Source of the DNA: JALCOL01 sp022649665
GTDB lineage: Bacteria > Bacillota > Bacilli > Lactobacillales > Enterococcaceae
NCBI GenBank assembly: GCA_030372335.1
Contig: JAUDCW010000012.1
DNA: 64,000 nt
Direction: 5' to 3' (one strand)
The notes under the pieces were generated by a model. That model did not search any database. It saw only the letters and a program-made list of their open reading frames with translations, and had not been told where the DNA came from. Positions 49,258 through 57,130 of this stretch are shown one piece after another (the first letter of the stretch is position 1; the number at the start of each line of letters is the position of its first letter). Made by a program: the position numbers and the translations under genes.

Positions 49258-51897
49258 TCACAGCAGTTCACCGTTTCTTTGGATAAAGTATTTTTTCACC
49301 ATTGTGACTAACAGCAAGTACAAAAGGATCGTCGCGCCTAAAACAAGCCAATAAACAAGCGGCAGCTGTGCCAACCCCAAATTTCGGCCGAACGATGTGA
49401 ACGGCAGTACCGACCCGGTCAAAATGCCGACAGATGTGACGAGTGTCATCCCGAAAGCGGCACGGCTTTCCAAAAACGGGATCTTCGGCGTCCGCAGTGC
49501 GTGCAGCACTAGCGTTTGTGTCCAAAGCGATTCGACGAACCAGCCGGCATGGAAAAGCGCAATAAAAGCAAGCTGCTGTGTACCGCTCAAACTGTGATAG
49601 CTTCCGCCGATCACGAGCGGGCAGATCACAAAATACATTGCCAAATACGTCGTGATGTCGAAGACCGAGCTGGTCGGCCCAAACCAGACCATGAACTTGC
49701 CGATGCTTTGCGCCTGCCATTTTTTCGGTTTTGCCAAATATTCCTGATCCATTTTATCCCACGGGATCGAAATGCAGGAAATGTCATAGATCAAATTCAA
49801 GAACAAAAGCTGCAGCGGCAGCATCGGCAAAAACGGCAGGAAAGTGCTCGCCACAAGAACGGAAAACATATTGCCGAAGTTTGAGCTGGCTGTTGCTTTG
49901 ATATATTTCATAATGTTGCCGAAGACGTTGCGCCCCGAGACGATCCCGCGCTCCAAAACCATTAGATCTTTTTCAAGCAAAATGACATCTGCAGATTCTT
50001 TTGCGATATCAACTGCCGTATCGACCGAGATCCCGACATCCGCGGCCTTCATTGCCGGGGCATCGTTGATCCCGTCACCGAGAAAGCCGACCGCATGTCC
50101 ATTACTGCGCAGGATCTTTGTGATCCGCGCTTTTTGCTGCGGATTAAGTTTCACGAAGATCTGATATTTTTCAAGGATCTGGCCGAGTTCCCAATCGCTC
50201 ATTTTTTCGACTTCTTCACCCGTCACCAAATGCTCAGCATCGATGCCGACTTGCCGGCAGACGGCTTGCGTCACCAGACCGTTGTCACCCGTCAAGACTT
50301 TCACTGCGATCCCTTGTTCTTTCAGGGCGCTCAATGCGGCTTGCGTTGTTGTTTTCGGCGGATCCAAAAAGGCCAGATAGCCGATCAAGACCATTTCGGT
50401 TTCATCTTTGACTGAAAATTCGCCGACCACGCTCGGATTTGTTTTTTGCGCGACGCCTAAGACGCGCATGCCGCCGCTGTTCAGTTCTTTGACTTTCGCT
50501 AAGACGGCTTCTTTTACTTCGGCACTCAGCGGTACGACACACCCGTTCAGCTCGACAAAGCTTGAGATCGCGAGCATTTCTTCAACGGCGCCTTTCGTGA
50601 TCATTTGGGTCTTGCCCGCCTGATCGGCGACGACGACACTCATGCGCCGGCGCTCAAAATCAAAGGGGATCTCATCGACTTTTTGATAATGATATTCGGC
50701 CTGATCGAGTTCCTGATCGGCTGCTTCGATGATCGCAACATCCAGCAGATTTTTCAGGCCGGTCTGGTAATAGCTGTTCAAAAAAGCATGCCGCAATACG
50801 CGCGGATCTTCTTTGCCGTCGCAGCTCAAATGATATTCTAAAATGATCTTGTCTTGTGTTAGAGTCCCCGTTTTGTCGGTGCATAAGACATCGATCGCAC
50901 CAAAATTTTGGATCGCATTCAAATTTTTGATGATCGTGCCTTTTTTTGCCATCTTGGAAGCCCCTTTGACGAGATTCGTCGTGACGATCATCGGCAGCAT
51001 TTCAGGGGTCAAGCCGACTGCGACGGACAAGCCGAACAAAAAAGCTTCCATCCAATCGCCTTTTGTCAAACCATTGATCACAATGACCGTTGGTGCCATC
51101 AGTGCCATGAATTTGATCAATAAAAACGAAGTCTTCTTCAGTCCCAGCTCAAAATTCGTTTGTACGGGACGCGCCGTCAAGTCTTGTGCCGTCTTGCCGA
51201 ACAATGTTTGATTCCCGGTCGCGATCACGATTCCCTCGGCACTGCCGCTGATCACATTGCTGCCGGTGAAGGCCAAGTTGTGATAGCTTGTTTCCGCCGC
51301 GGCTTCATTTGGGACCGCTTGGGCATTTTTTTCGACCGGATAACTCTCCCCTGTCAACGCGGCTTGCGAAACAAAAAGATCTTTGGTCGAAATGAGCCGC
51401 AAGTCGGCGGGGATCATATCGCCCGCTGCCAGCTTTACGACATCCCCGCAGACGAGCTCCTCTGTCGGGATCTCGCCAAATTTCCCGCCGCGTTTGACCG
51501 TGGCCGTTACTTTGACTAATGATTTCAATTTTTCGGCTGCTTGGGTGGAACGGACTGCTTGGATCATCGTCATCGTCCCGCTCACAAAGACCATTGCGAA
51601 AATGATCACGACACCGAACAGATCCCGCTCTGCTGGTGAAGCCAATAAATAATCCGTAACAAACGAAATAACTCCGAGCGCGATCAATACCAGGGTAAAG
51701 GGCGTGACGTATGCTTTGAACATTTCAATGAGAAAAGGCGTTTTGCGTGTTGTGCTCAGCTTATTTTCACCGTAAGCCGTCCGCGCACGCAATACTTGTT
51801 CAGCGCTCAGCCCTTGATCATTTGTTTGAAACGTTTCAAGCAGCGTTTCGATCTTGTTTTGCGCAAAAGCCGTGTAATTTACTGTATATTTCATCAT
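49258..51897 (-). CDS. mgtA: Magnesium-transporting P-type ATPase MgtA
   Basis: This 879-residue P3B-type ATPase imports Mg2+. It has an N-terminal cation ATPase domain, the actuator motif QAALTGESYPVEK near residue 180, phosphorylation motif LCTDKTGTLTQDK near 340, the LTGDN and GDGINDAPAMKAADVGI hinge motifs, and ten membrane helices, the last six at the C-terminus. It has the size typical of MgtA/MgtB. Two adjacent ATGs (51897 and 51894) follow AAGGAAAA; either may be used. Its leader contains an M-box and a short upstream ORF. Confidence 0.95.
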   Translation of the reverse strand: MMKYTVNYTAFAQNKIETLLETFQTNDQGLSAEQVLRARTAYGENKLSTTRKTPFLIEMFKAYVTPFTLVLIALGVISFVTDYLLASPAERDLFGVVIIFAMVFVSGTMTMIQAVRSTQAAEKLKSLVKVTATVKRGGKFGEIPTEELVCGDVVKLAAGDMIPADLRLISTKDLFVSQAALTGESYPVEKNAQAVPNEAAAETSYHNLAFTGSNVISGSAEGIVIATGNQTLFGKTAQDLTARPVQTNFELGLKKTSFLLIKFMALMAPTVIVINGLTKGDWMEAFLFGLSVAVGLTPEMLPMIVTTNLVKGASKMAKKGTIIKNLNAIQNFGAIDVLCTDKTGTLTQDKIILEYHLSCDGKEDPRVLRHAFLNSYYQTGLKNLLDVAIIEAADQELDQAEYHYQKVDEIPFDFERRRMSVVVADQAGKTQMITKGAVEEMLAISSFVELNGCVVPLSAEVKEAVLAKVKELNSGGMRVLGVAQKTNPSVVGEFSVKDETEMVLIGYLAFLDPPKTTTQAALSALKEQGIAVKVLTGDNGLVTQAVCRQVGIDAEHLVTGEEVEKMSDWELGQILEKYQIFVKLNPQQKARITKILRSNGHAVGFLGDGINDAPAMKAADVGISVDTAVDIAKESADVILLEKDLMVLERGIVSGRNVFGNIMKYIKATASSNFGNMFSVLVASTFLPFLPMLPLQLLFLNLIYDISCISIPWDKMDQEYLAKPKKWQAQSIGKFMVWFGPTSSVFDITTYLAMYFVICPLVIGGSYHSLSGTQQLAFIALFHAGWFVESLWTQTLVLHALRTPKIPFLESRAAFGMTLVTSVGILTGSVLPFTSFGRNLGLAQLPLVYWLVLGATILLYLLLVTMVKKYFIQRNGELL

Positions 51898-51905
51898 TTT
51901 TCCTT

Positions 51906-51929
51906 CTTTCTCTGTTTTTTTAGAGAAAG
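51906..51929 (-). other. Hairpin linking leader ORF and mgtA ribosome binding site
   Basis: CTTTCTCT and AGAGAAAG are perfect 8-bp arms around an 8-nt A-rich loop in the RNA. The 5' arm is the end of the upstream ORF, including the U of its UAA stop, and the 3' arm directly precedes AAGGAAAA of mgtA. A ribosome ending translation of the ORF would open it. It lacks a following T-tract on the minus strand, so it is not a terminator of mgtA. Confidence 0.65.
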
Positions 51930-52003
51930 CGCGGCGGCAAGGCAGGGAAATGCCCTCTCGCTTCGCTGTTCTCCCGCTTGCTCGCTCGACTATCGTCTTC
52001 CAT
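51920..52003 (-). CDS. 27-residue upstream ORF (leader peptide) of mgtA
   Basis: An ATG at 52001-52003 follows AGGAGG with an ideal 8-nt spacing, better than the site of mgtA itself. The peptide begins MEDDSRASKR, with three acidic residues in a row, and ends GHFPALPPRFL before UAA. Enterobacterial MgtL leader peptides also combine an acidic/proline start with a P-L-P-R-type end and control mgtA by Mg2+-sensitive translation. Here the ORF lies after the M-box terminator, so it could add a second, translational check. Function is inferred. Confidence 0.65.
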   Translation of the reverse strand: MEDDSRASKRENSEARGHFPALPPRFL

Positions 52004-52042
52004 CTGCCTCACCTCCTGAAAATGATCCTTTTCATAACAAAA

Positions 52043-52073
52043 AAACCTCTCGCCAAATACTCAGCGAAAGGTT
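52043..52073 (-). terminator. M-box attenuator terminator
   Basis: AACCTTTCGC pairs with GCGAGAGGTT (one wobble) around a loop, and on the minus strand TTTTTTTGTT follows. It lies between the M-box and the leader ORF, as in other Mg2+-responsive transcription attenuators. Confidence 0.87.
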
Positions 52074-52096
52074 GAAAATACACACAAAAAAAGTAT

Positions 52097-52275
52097 CTCG
52101 ATCTCATCGTTGAGCTTTGACACTATACAACGTAAAAAGAGCTGCCTCTTTTAGCTGCCTTAAGAAAAGCCTTATCTTCGACAATTCCTGTTCTACCCAT
52201 TGGCGTCTCTCGACATTTTTGGGCAGCAGCCTGTGTTTGTATAGGAATCTCACCTAACAAATCATCTATTCGATT
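52097..52275 (-). ncRNA. M-box (ykoK) magnesium riboswitch
   Basis: The minus strand contains the conserved M-box blocks in order: GTTAGGTGAGATTCCTATAC, ACAGGCTGCTGCCC, TGTCGAGAGACGCCAATGGG, AAGGCTTTTCTTAAGGCAGCT and the closing GTGTCAAAGCTCAACGATGA. These match the Mg2+-sensing ykoK leader family closely. High Mg2+ folds the aptamer and allows the terminator at 52043-52073 to form, stopping mgtA transcription. Exact ends are approximate. Confidence 0.93.
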
Positions 52276-52285
52276 TTCCTTGTTC

Positions 52286-52314
52286 ACTATAACAACTCAA
52301 AAAAAAATTGTCAA
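52286..52314 (-). promoter_or_regulatory. mgtA promoter
   Basis: On the minus strand a perfect TTGACA (52309-52314) and TATAGT (52286-52291) are separated by 17 nt, just upstream of the M-box. Confidence 0.87.
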
Positions 52315-52333
52315 GTGTCTTTACAGAAAAAAA

Positions 52334-52370
52334 CCTGCAAATGCGATTTGCGCAAATGCAGGTTTTAGAT
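52334..52370 (-). terminator. lacAB terminator
   Basis: CCTGCATTTGCG and CGCATTTGCAGG form an imperfect hairpin on the minus strand, followed by TTTTTTTCTG. It lies 13 nt after the lacB stop codon. Confidence 0.75.
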
Positions 52371-52382
52371 GTTGTTTTACCG

Positions 52383-52976
52383 CTAGTCGTGGTAGACGCC
52401 CTCGGCCCATTTCTTGTTTTCACTGTCAAAGAAATGCGGATTGTCTTTTTGTTCCGGATTCGGTTTGGCGATCTGATCGATCTGCCGGATCAGCTCTTCA
52501 TTTTCAGCGCTTGGTTTGTATTCAGCGTTGAGATAATAATCAGCGATATCAAAAATGAAATCGCGCCCGAGAACGATCCCGGCAACTGCCAAGATATTCG
52601 CATTGAGCTCCTCTTTGGCATAAACCGCTTGGGTGATGTCGCCGGCGATCGCACAGCGCACGCCTTCATTTTTATTGGCAGCAGTCCCGATCCCGATCCC
52701 GGTCCCGCACATCACGATCGCGCAGTCTGCCCGACCGTCAGCGACCGCTTCTGCAGCACGCTTGCCGTAGATCGGATAATGGGTCCGCGTATTGTCATAC
52801 GTCCCCAGATCAAGGACGCGGTAGCCTTCTGCTTTCAAGTGATCGGAAAGCTCCATTTTGACACTGGTTACGATATGATCATTTGCCAGTGCGATGATTT
52901 TATGTTTGTCGATTTTCGGATCCACAAATTCTGGTTGTGCGCGATCTTCATCATATTCAAAAATATCTTTGGCCAT
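52383..52976 (-). CDS. lacB: LacB-like galactose-6-phosphate isomerase subunit
   Basis: The 197-residue protein belongs to the RpiB/LacAB family. The core from residue 27 (IIALANDHIVTSVKMELSDHL) through VMCGTGIGIGTAANK near residue 90 matches LacB, with the catalytic cysteine in CGTG. It has about 24 extra N-terminal residues and a longer C-terminal tail than classical LacB (about 171 residues). With LacA it converts galactose-6-P to tagatose-6-P. No lacC or lacD is next to it, so the downstream steps must be encoded elsewhere or the pair may act on another phosphosugar. Confidence 0.85.
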   Translation of the reverse strand: MAKDIFEYDEDRAQPEFVDPKIDKHKIIALANDHIVTSVKMELSDHLKAEGYRVLDLGTYDNTRTHYPIYGKRAAEAVADGRADCAIVMCGTGIGIGTAANKNEGVRCAIAGDITQAVYAKEELNANILAVAGIVLGRDFIFDIADYYLNAEYKPSAENEELIRQIDQIAKPNPEQKDNPHFFDSENKKWAEGVYHD

Positions 52977-52978
52977 GT

Positions 52979-53407
52979 TTAGATCATCTCCTCTAACATA
53001 TTCAAGCGAACTTGGTGGCGTCCGCCGGCGTAATCCGTTTCTAAATACCGTTTGATGATCGTTTTCGCAAGTTCCTTGCTGACGATCCCTGAACCAAGCG
53101 CGATCGCTTTCGCCCCGTTATGCAGCGCTGTCATGTGTGCAGTGCGCTCTTCTTCAACATTTGCGGTGACCATCCCTTTGACTTTCCCGGAAGCCATCGT
53201 ACTGCCGACACCGTATTCGTCGAACATGATCGCTTTTTTGATCCCGTCTTGCAGCACTTTTTTCGTGACTGCCAGGGAAGAGTCGATAAAGTTTTTCGCT
53301 GGTTCCGGCGTAACATCGATCACGTCGATCCCCTGCTTTTCCAAATACCCTTTAACGAATTCTTTCAGTTCGAAACCATCCTTATCAGAACCTAAAACAA
53401 CTTGCAT
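52979..53407 (-). CDS. lacA: LacA-like galactose-6-phosphate isomerase subunit
   Basis: This 142-residue subunit of the heteromeric isomerase begins QVVLGSDKDGFELKEFVKGYL and has FDEYGVGSTMASGK where RpiB and LacB have the CGTG catalytic motif, so it lacks that cysteine as expected for LacA. It also has NVEEERTAHMTALHNGAKAIALGSGIV. It lies 2 nt upstream of lacB and is the first gene of the pair. Confidence 0.9.
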   Translation of the reverse strand: MQVVLGSDKDGFELKEFVKGYLEKQGIDVIDVTPEPAKNFIDSSLAVTKKVLQDGIKKAIMFDEYGVGSTMASGKVKGMVTANVEEERTAHMTALHNGAKAIALGSGIVSKELAKTIIKRYLETDYAGGRHQVRLNMLEEMI

Positions 53408-53522
53408 TTTTTGCCGCTCCTTTCAAAATCCTGGTCTCTATGGAAATTTGCTGTGTAACAAAACAAATGAACCTGATCATGAAAATTCCAGACAACGAGA
53501 ATTATTCTTGTCCTCAATCCCC

Positions 53523-53551
53523 ATGCTATTGTTCTTTGGAAAGAAAGTCAA
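53523..53551 (-). promoter_or_regulatory. lacAB promoter with palindrome in the spacer
   Basis: On the minus strand TTGACT (53546-53551) and TAGCAT (53523-53528) are 17 nt apart. The spacer holds the perfect-arm palindrome TTCTTTGGAAAGAA (53532-53545), a probable repressor site. It resembles TTTCTTAAAAGAAA upstream of the DeoR gene at 4065-4078. Confidence 0.6.
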
Positions 53552-53577
53552 AAAGGAAGCCTTGCCGTAAAAAAAAA

Positions 53578-53599
53578 CACTTCCCGATTTCGGGAAGTG
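53578..53599 (-). terminator. Terminator of the small basic protein gene
   Basis: CACTTCCCG pairs perfectly with CGGGAAGTG around ATTT, with a long T-tract on the minus strand. Confidence 0.87.
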
Positions 53600-53606
53600 C
53601 CGCAGT

Positions 53607-53735
53607 TTACTTATTAAAGATTTTTGGTCCTTTTCGCATATTTTTGCGATCATTTTTCGGCGCGCTCATCCGTTTGGATCTTCCGCCGCCCTGCTTCTTT
53701 TTGATCAATTCAAGCATTTTTTCTTTAGAATTCAT
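53607..53735 (-). CDS. Small basic conserved-looking protein
   Basis: This 42-residue protein begins MNSKEKMLELIKKKQGGG and ends in a lysine/arginine-rich KNMRKGPKIFNK segment. AGAGGTGG precedes the ATG at 53735, and a terminator follows. I believe similar short proteins occur in other lactic acid bacteria, but I know no function. A nucleic-acid-associated role would fit its charge. Confidence 0.6.
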   Translation of the reverse strand: MNSKEKMLELIKKKQGGGRSKRMSAPKNDRKNMRKGPKIFNK

Positions 53736-53813
53736 TTTTCCACCACCTCTGATAGAATACACCAAAAGCGGCAGGATGAAAATCCTTTTTCCACGATCAA
53801 GCAAAATTCCGCT

Positions 53814-54368
53814 TTAAGCGTGGCGATAGATTTTGTTGATAAATGGCAGCCGTTTGCCGACAAGGACGCCGATGTATGAGGCAGCGACCGCTTTGATGAT
53901 GCCCGGCAGAACGAATGGGAAGAACCCAGCCGTAAATGCGTGTGGCCAAGGCATGCTGCCGCTGACTTTCAGCCAGGCAGTCCCGAAGGCCAGCGTAACC
54001 ACCGCACCGACGATATTTGCGACGATCGCCCAGAAATAGTTGAATTTGGTTTTTTCAATGATCAGCCCGGTGATCAGTCCATTGAAGATAAAGCCGACTA
54101 AAAAGCCGCCGGTCGGACCGACTAGTGAAGAGATCCCGGCACCGCCGCCTGCAAAAACCGGCAGCCCGATCATCCCCATCAATAAATAGCCGACGATCGC
54201 ATAGGTGCCGGTCTTGCTGCCCAAGATCGTTGCCGTCAAACCGATCGCGAATGTCTGCAGTGTCAACGGCACTGGGCTGAATGGGAGCGGAATCGAAAAT
54301 TGTGCCAAAACGCCGATCACCGCTGCGAACATCCCCGCTAAAATGACTGACCGAATATTTTTCTGCAT
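53814..54368 (-). CDS. bioY: Biotin transporter substrate-binding subunit BioY
   Basis: This 184-residue membrane protein has six helices with LAQFSIPLPFSPVPLTLQTFAIGLTA near residues 21-46 and YLLMGMIGLPVFAGGGAGISSLVGPTGGFL near 62-91, the BioY signature. It captures biotin either alone or with an ECF energy-coupling module. A BirA-type operator overlaps its promoter. Biotin is needed by the OadD carrier protein encoded in the citrate cluster nearby. Confidence 0.94.
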   Translation of the reverse strand: MQKNIRSVILAGMFAAVIGVLAQFSIPLPFSPVPLTLQTFAIGLTATILGSKTGTYAIVGYLLMGMIGLPVFAGGGAGISSLVGPTGGFLVGFIFNGLITGLIIEKTKFNYFWAIVANIVGAVVTLAFGTAWLKVSGSMPWPHAFTAGFFPFVLPGIIKAVAASYIGVLVGKRLPFINKIYRHA

Positions 54369-54384
54369 AATGTTTCTCCTTCTT

Positions 54385-54411
54385 GTTAACCATTTATTTT
54401 TTTAAGTTAAC
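54385..54411. promoter_or_regulatory. BirA operator of bioY
   Basis: GTTAAC and GTTAAC are separated by exactly 15 nt, the spacing of Gram-positive BirA boxes. It lies directly downstream of the -10 box, so biotin-loaded BirA would block transcription of bioY. Confidence 0.9.
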
Positions 54412-54414
54412 GAA

Positions 54415-54442
54415 ATTATAGCATATATTTTCTGAATGTAAA
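54415..54442 (-). promoter_or_regulatory. bioY promoter
   Basis: On the minus strand TTTACA (54437-54442) and TATAAT (54415-54420) are 16 nt apart, just upstream of the BirA operator. Confidence 0.75.
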
Positions 54443-54637
54443 TAGAAAATTTTATTTATTTATTCTTTTTATGTAGCGTTTTTCTCTATGTACTGCGTCT
54501 CAAATTTGAAATTAAATCTCTTTTGCATCATCATTCCAAAAAAGACGTGCTTTCTGCGGAAAGTCGATGTATAGCACGGAAGAATCTCTTGAAATATTCA
54601 TTAAAAAAGTGATCTATTTGCAGAAGAATAAATATTA

Positions 54638-54654
54638 TATTGTTTTTTTATTGT
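54638..54654 (+). promoter_or_regulatory. Candidate citrate-regulator operator upstream of psiE
   Basis: TATTGTTTTTTTATTGT (direct repeat ATTGT with an 11-nt period) is identical to the sequence at 62999-63015 upstream of oadH. It is centred near -51 relative to the predicted psiE start site. Binding by a CitO-type activator is inferred from the shared sequence. Confidence 0.45.
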
Positions 54655-54684
54655 CTTTTCAACGTAATGTAAACACAGATTGAA

Positions 54685-54690
54685 TATAAT
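54685..54690 (+). promoter_or_regulatory. psiE -10 box
   Basis: TATAAT lies 32 nt upstream of the psiE start codon with no good -35 hexamer at the expected distance, which suggests dependence on an activator. Confidence 0.55.
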
Positions 54691-54722
54691 GAAAATAGAG
54701 GACAAACTGCGGGAGGGAAACA

Positions 54723-55139
54723 TTGGAAAAACTTTTTAAAAATTTTGAAAAAATCATCAGCTCTTTTGTCGATTTGATGCTGGCTTTTTTGATCTTGGTC
54801 ATGATTTTCGTGATGGGTGAAGCGATCTACAAATTGACGATCCAAGTGATCCCGCTGCGCTCGTTTACTGAACTGTCGATCTTGGTCGACGGGATCGCGA
54901 CCCTTTTCATCTTGCTGGAAGTGATCTTGATGCTTCTGCGCTACGTTAAAGAAGGACACCACATTCCGGTCCGCTATTTGATCTTGATCAGCATCACCGC
55001 GATCTTGCGCGAATTTCTGCTGGCGCACGGCAGTGGGATCGATACATTCTTTCTGTCCGGGGCGATCTTGATCTTAGTCGCGGTCTTGTTCATTTTGGAG
55101 CGCGTCAAAGCGTTTCATGATCCGCAGCAAAAATATTAA
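54723..55139 (+). CDS. psiE: PsiE-family membrane protein
   Basis: This 138-residue protein has four helices and the family segment GHHIPVRYLILISITAILREFLLAHG (about residues 78-103), as in PsiE (phosphate-starvation-inducible E). A TTG start at 54723 follows GGGAGG. The function of PsiE is not established. It shares a candidate operator with the cit operon and ends at the same terminator as oadA, so a link to citrate metabolism is possible. Confidence 0.85.
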   Translation: MEKLFKNFEKIISSFVDLMLAFLILVMIFVMGEAIYKLTIQVIPLRSFTELSILVDGIATLFILLEVILMLLRYVKEGHHIPVRYLILISITAILREFLLAHGSGIDTFFLSGAILILVAVLFILERVKAFHDPQQKY

Positions 55140-55143
55140 AAAA

Positions 55144-55190
55144 ACGCGCTCGAGCAGTGAAATGTTTCTCACGCTCGCAGCGCGTTTTTT
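55144..55190. terminator. Bidirectional terminator between psiE and oadA
   Basis: ACGCGCT/AGCGCGT and CGAGC/GCTCG form a long stem with one bulged base; an A-run precedes it and TTTTTT follows. It ends both psiE and the cit operon. Confidence 0.9.
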
Positions 55191-55191
55191 A

Positions 55192-56586
55192 TTAAGGGAT
55201 ATCGATCGATACTTCGACCGTTTGAAGCGGTACATCATAGAACGGATCTTCCCGGCGGCCGAGGAAATCTTTCGCTTGCTGCGGGAACAACGCATACATC
55301 AGCACATCTTCTTCAGAGTGTGCATATTGTTTGATTTCTTTGCGGAACTCCGGCAATTGCGGTGCGATCAAATCTGCCGGGCGCTCGGTGATCACTTTTT
55401 CGTTGCCGATGATCTTTTCCTGGATCTCTTTAGCGATCGGTGCCGGCGGACGCCCATAAAGTCCGCGGACATAATCTTTGATCTCATTCGGGACCATTTT
55501 GTAGCGGGCACCGGAAATGACGTTCATCAATGCTTGCGTGCCGACCATTTGCGACAGCGGCGTCACAAGCGGCGGATAACCCAGATCCGCCCGGACTTTC
55601 GGTACTTCGGCAAGCACTTCATCATATTTGTCCTGCAGTCCTTGTTCGGTAAGCTGGCTCAGCAAATTGGACAGCATCCCGCCCGGAACTTGATAGATCA
55701 GCGTTTTCGGTTCAGTATCTTTGACTTTCGGATTTAAGAGCCCTTCTTTGCGGAAACGGTCGCGGATCGGATTGAAATAATCAGCGATCGCTGCCAGTTT
55801 GTCTGTTTTGAGTCCCGTATCAAATCCCATTCCCTCTAAAGCGATCGCCATCGACTCGGTGGCCGGCTGGCTGGTCCCGCCGGAAAAAGAAGAGATCGCG
55901 GTATCAAGGATGTCCGCCCCGGCTTCAGCGGCTTTCAAATAGGTCATTTCAGCGATCCCGCTCGTCGCATGCGTATGAACTTCCAGCGGCAGATCAACCG
56001 CGTCTTTGATGCGGCTGACCAGCTCAAAGCCGGTCTCTGGTGTCAATACGCCTGCCATATCTTTGATGCAGATCGAGTCCGCCCCCAGCTGCGCCATCTC
56101 TTTGGCTAATTGAACGAAGTAGTCGATCGTATGGATCGCACTCGTCGTATAAGAGATCGCCGTTTGACACTCGCCGCCTGCTTCTTTGGCAGCGACGACC
56201 GAAGTTTTCAAGTTGCGGAGATCATTCAAAGCATCGAACACGCGGATCACATCGATCCCGTTTTTGATCGATTTTTCGACGACATCGCGCACGACATCGT
56301 CCGCATAGTTTTTATAGCCCAGCAGGTTTTGACCGCGCAGGAGCATTTGCAGTTTGGTGTTTTTGACTTCCGCACGGATCTTGCGCAGTCTTTCCCACGG
56401 ATCTTCGTTCAAATAGCGGAGACAAGCATCAAACGTCGCGCCGCCCCACATTTCGATCGCATGATAGCCTGCTTCGTCCATCGTCTTGATGATCGGCAGC
56501 ATATCAGAAGTCGGCATCCGTGTCGCGATCTGGCTTTGCTGGCCGTCGCGCAGGACCGTTTCGGTAAAACGAATTTTTTTAGACAT
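55192..56586 (-). CDS. oadA: Oxaloacetate decarboxylase alpha subunit (carboxyltransferase) OadA
   Basis: This 464-residue carboxyltransferase removes CO2 from oxaloacetate and passes it to biotin on OadD. RFTETVLRDGQQSQIATRM at the start, MLLRGQNLLGY near residue 81, the biotin/metal region SICIKDMAGVLTP near 175 and the HTHATSG metal ligands near 207 are visible. The biotin domain fused to OadA in Klebsiella is absent; here it is a separate protein, as in E. faecalis. It is the last gene of the cit operon and overlaps citX by 8 nt. Confidence 0.95.
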   Translation of the reverse strand: MSKKIRFTETVLRDGQQSQIATRMPTSDMLPIIKTMDEAGYHAIEMWGGATFDACLRYLNEDPWERLRKIRAEVKNTKLQMLLRGQNLLGYKNYADDVVRDVVEKSIKNGIDVIRVFDALNDLRNLKTSVVAAKEAGGECQTAISYTTSAIHTIDYFVQLAKEMAQLGADSICIKDMAGVLTPETGFELVSRIKDAVDLPLEVHTHATSGIAEMTYLKAAEAGADILDTAISSFSGGTSQPATESMAIALEGMGFDTGLKTDKLAAIADYFNPIRDRFRKEGLLNPKVKDTEPKTLIYQVPGGMLSNLLSQLTEQGLQDKYDEVLAEVPKVRADLGYPPLVTPLSQMVGTQALMNVISGARYKMVPNEIKDYVRGLYGRPPAPIAKEIQEKIIGNEKVITERPADLIAPQLPEFRKEIKQYAHSEEDVLMYALFPQQAKDFLGRREDPFYDVPLQTVEVSIDIP

Positions 56587-57130
56587 TCCGGTGCTCCTTT
56601 CCTTTTTTTACGATTTCAAAGATTTTTGCTTGCATCTCTTCCACTGAATGGCGCCGCGTGCGGCCGCACTCTTTGGCGTCGCGCTCGCAAATAAAGCATT
56701 TTCTCCGCGGCAGATCGAGATCTTTGCGGCCCAAGATTTCCAAATGACCGTCTTTCAGCCGCAAAACATCCAAATCGACCAGCCGGCCAAACGGCTGCTG
56801 CTCTTCGATGGCGATCATCCGGCGCTTCAGCTCCAGTGCCGGCAGCGGCACTAATAAATAATATTCCAGACCGGTCTTTTCACTAAGATACAAATTCGCT
56901 AGCGGGATCACATCGCGGGTCGCCTCTTCGACTTCATCAGTGATCGTTGAAAAAATCGCGCGGAGTTCTGCGGAAACTTTTACCGGACCCGGGATATTCA
57001 TCGTTGCTGAAAGCAGTGAATTCGACGGATCGGTCTTCAGCAATTCCATCTGCCGGAACGCCCGGTATTCCCGAGCTGCCATCATTTCATTCAAATTGAC
57101 GACCGGTCCGTCAAATAGTTCATTACACAT
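56579..57130 (-). CDS. citX: Apo-citrate lyase phosphoribosyl-dephospho-CoA transferase CitX
   Basis: The 183-residue enzyme attaches the 2'-(5-triphosphoribosyl)-3'-dephospho-CoA prosthetic group to CitD. MNIPGPVKVS near residue 44 and RKCFICERDAKECGRTRRHSVEEM near 143-166 are family hallmarks. The partner citG, which makes the precursor, is not in this window. It overlaps citF and oadA by 8 nt each, so translation is tightly coupled. Confidence 0.92.
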   Translation of the reverse strand: MCNELFDGPVVNLNEMMAAREYRAFRQMELLKTDPSNSLLSATMNIPGPVKVSAELRAIFSTITDEVEEATRDVIPLANLYLSEKTGLEYYLLVPLPALELKRRMIAIEEQQPFGRLVDLDVLRLKDGHLEILGRKDLDLPRRKCFICERDAKECGRTRRHSVEEMQAKIFEIVKKGKEHRNV

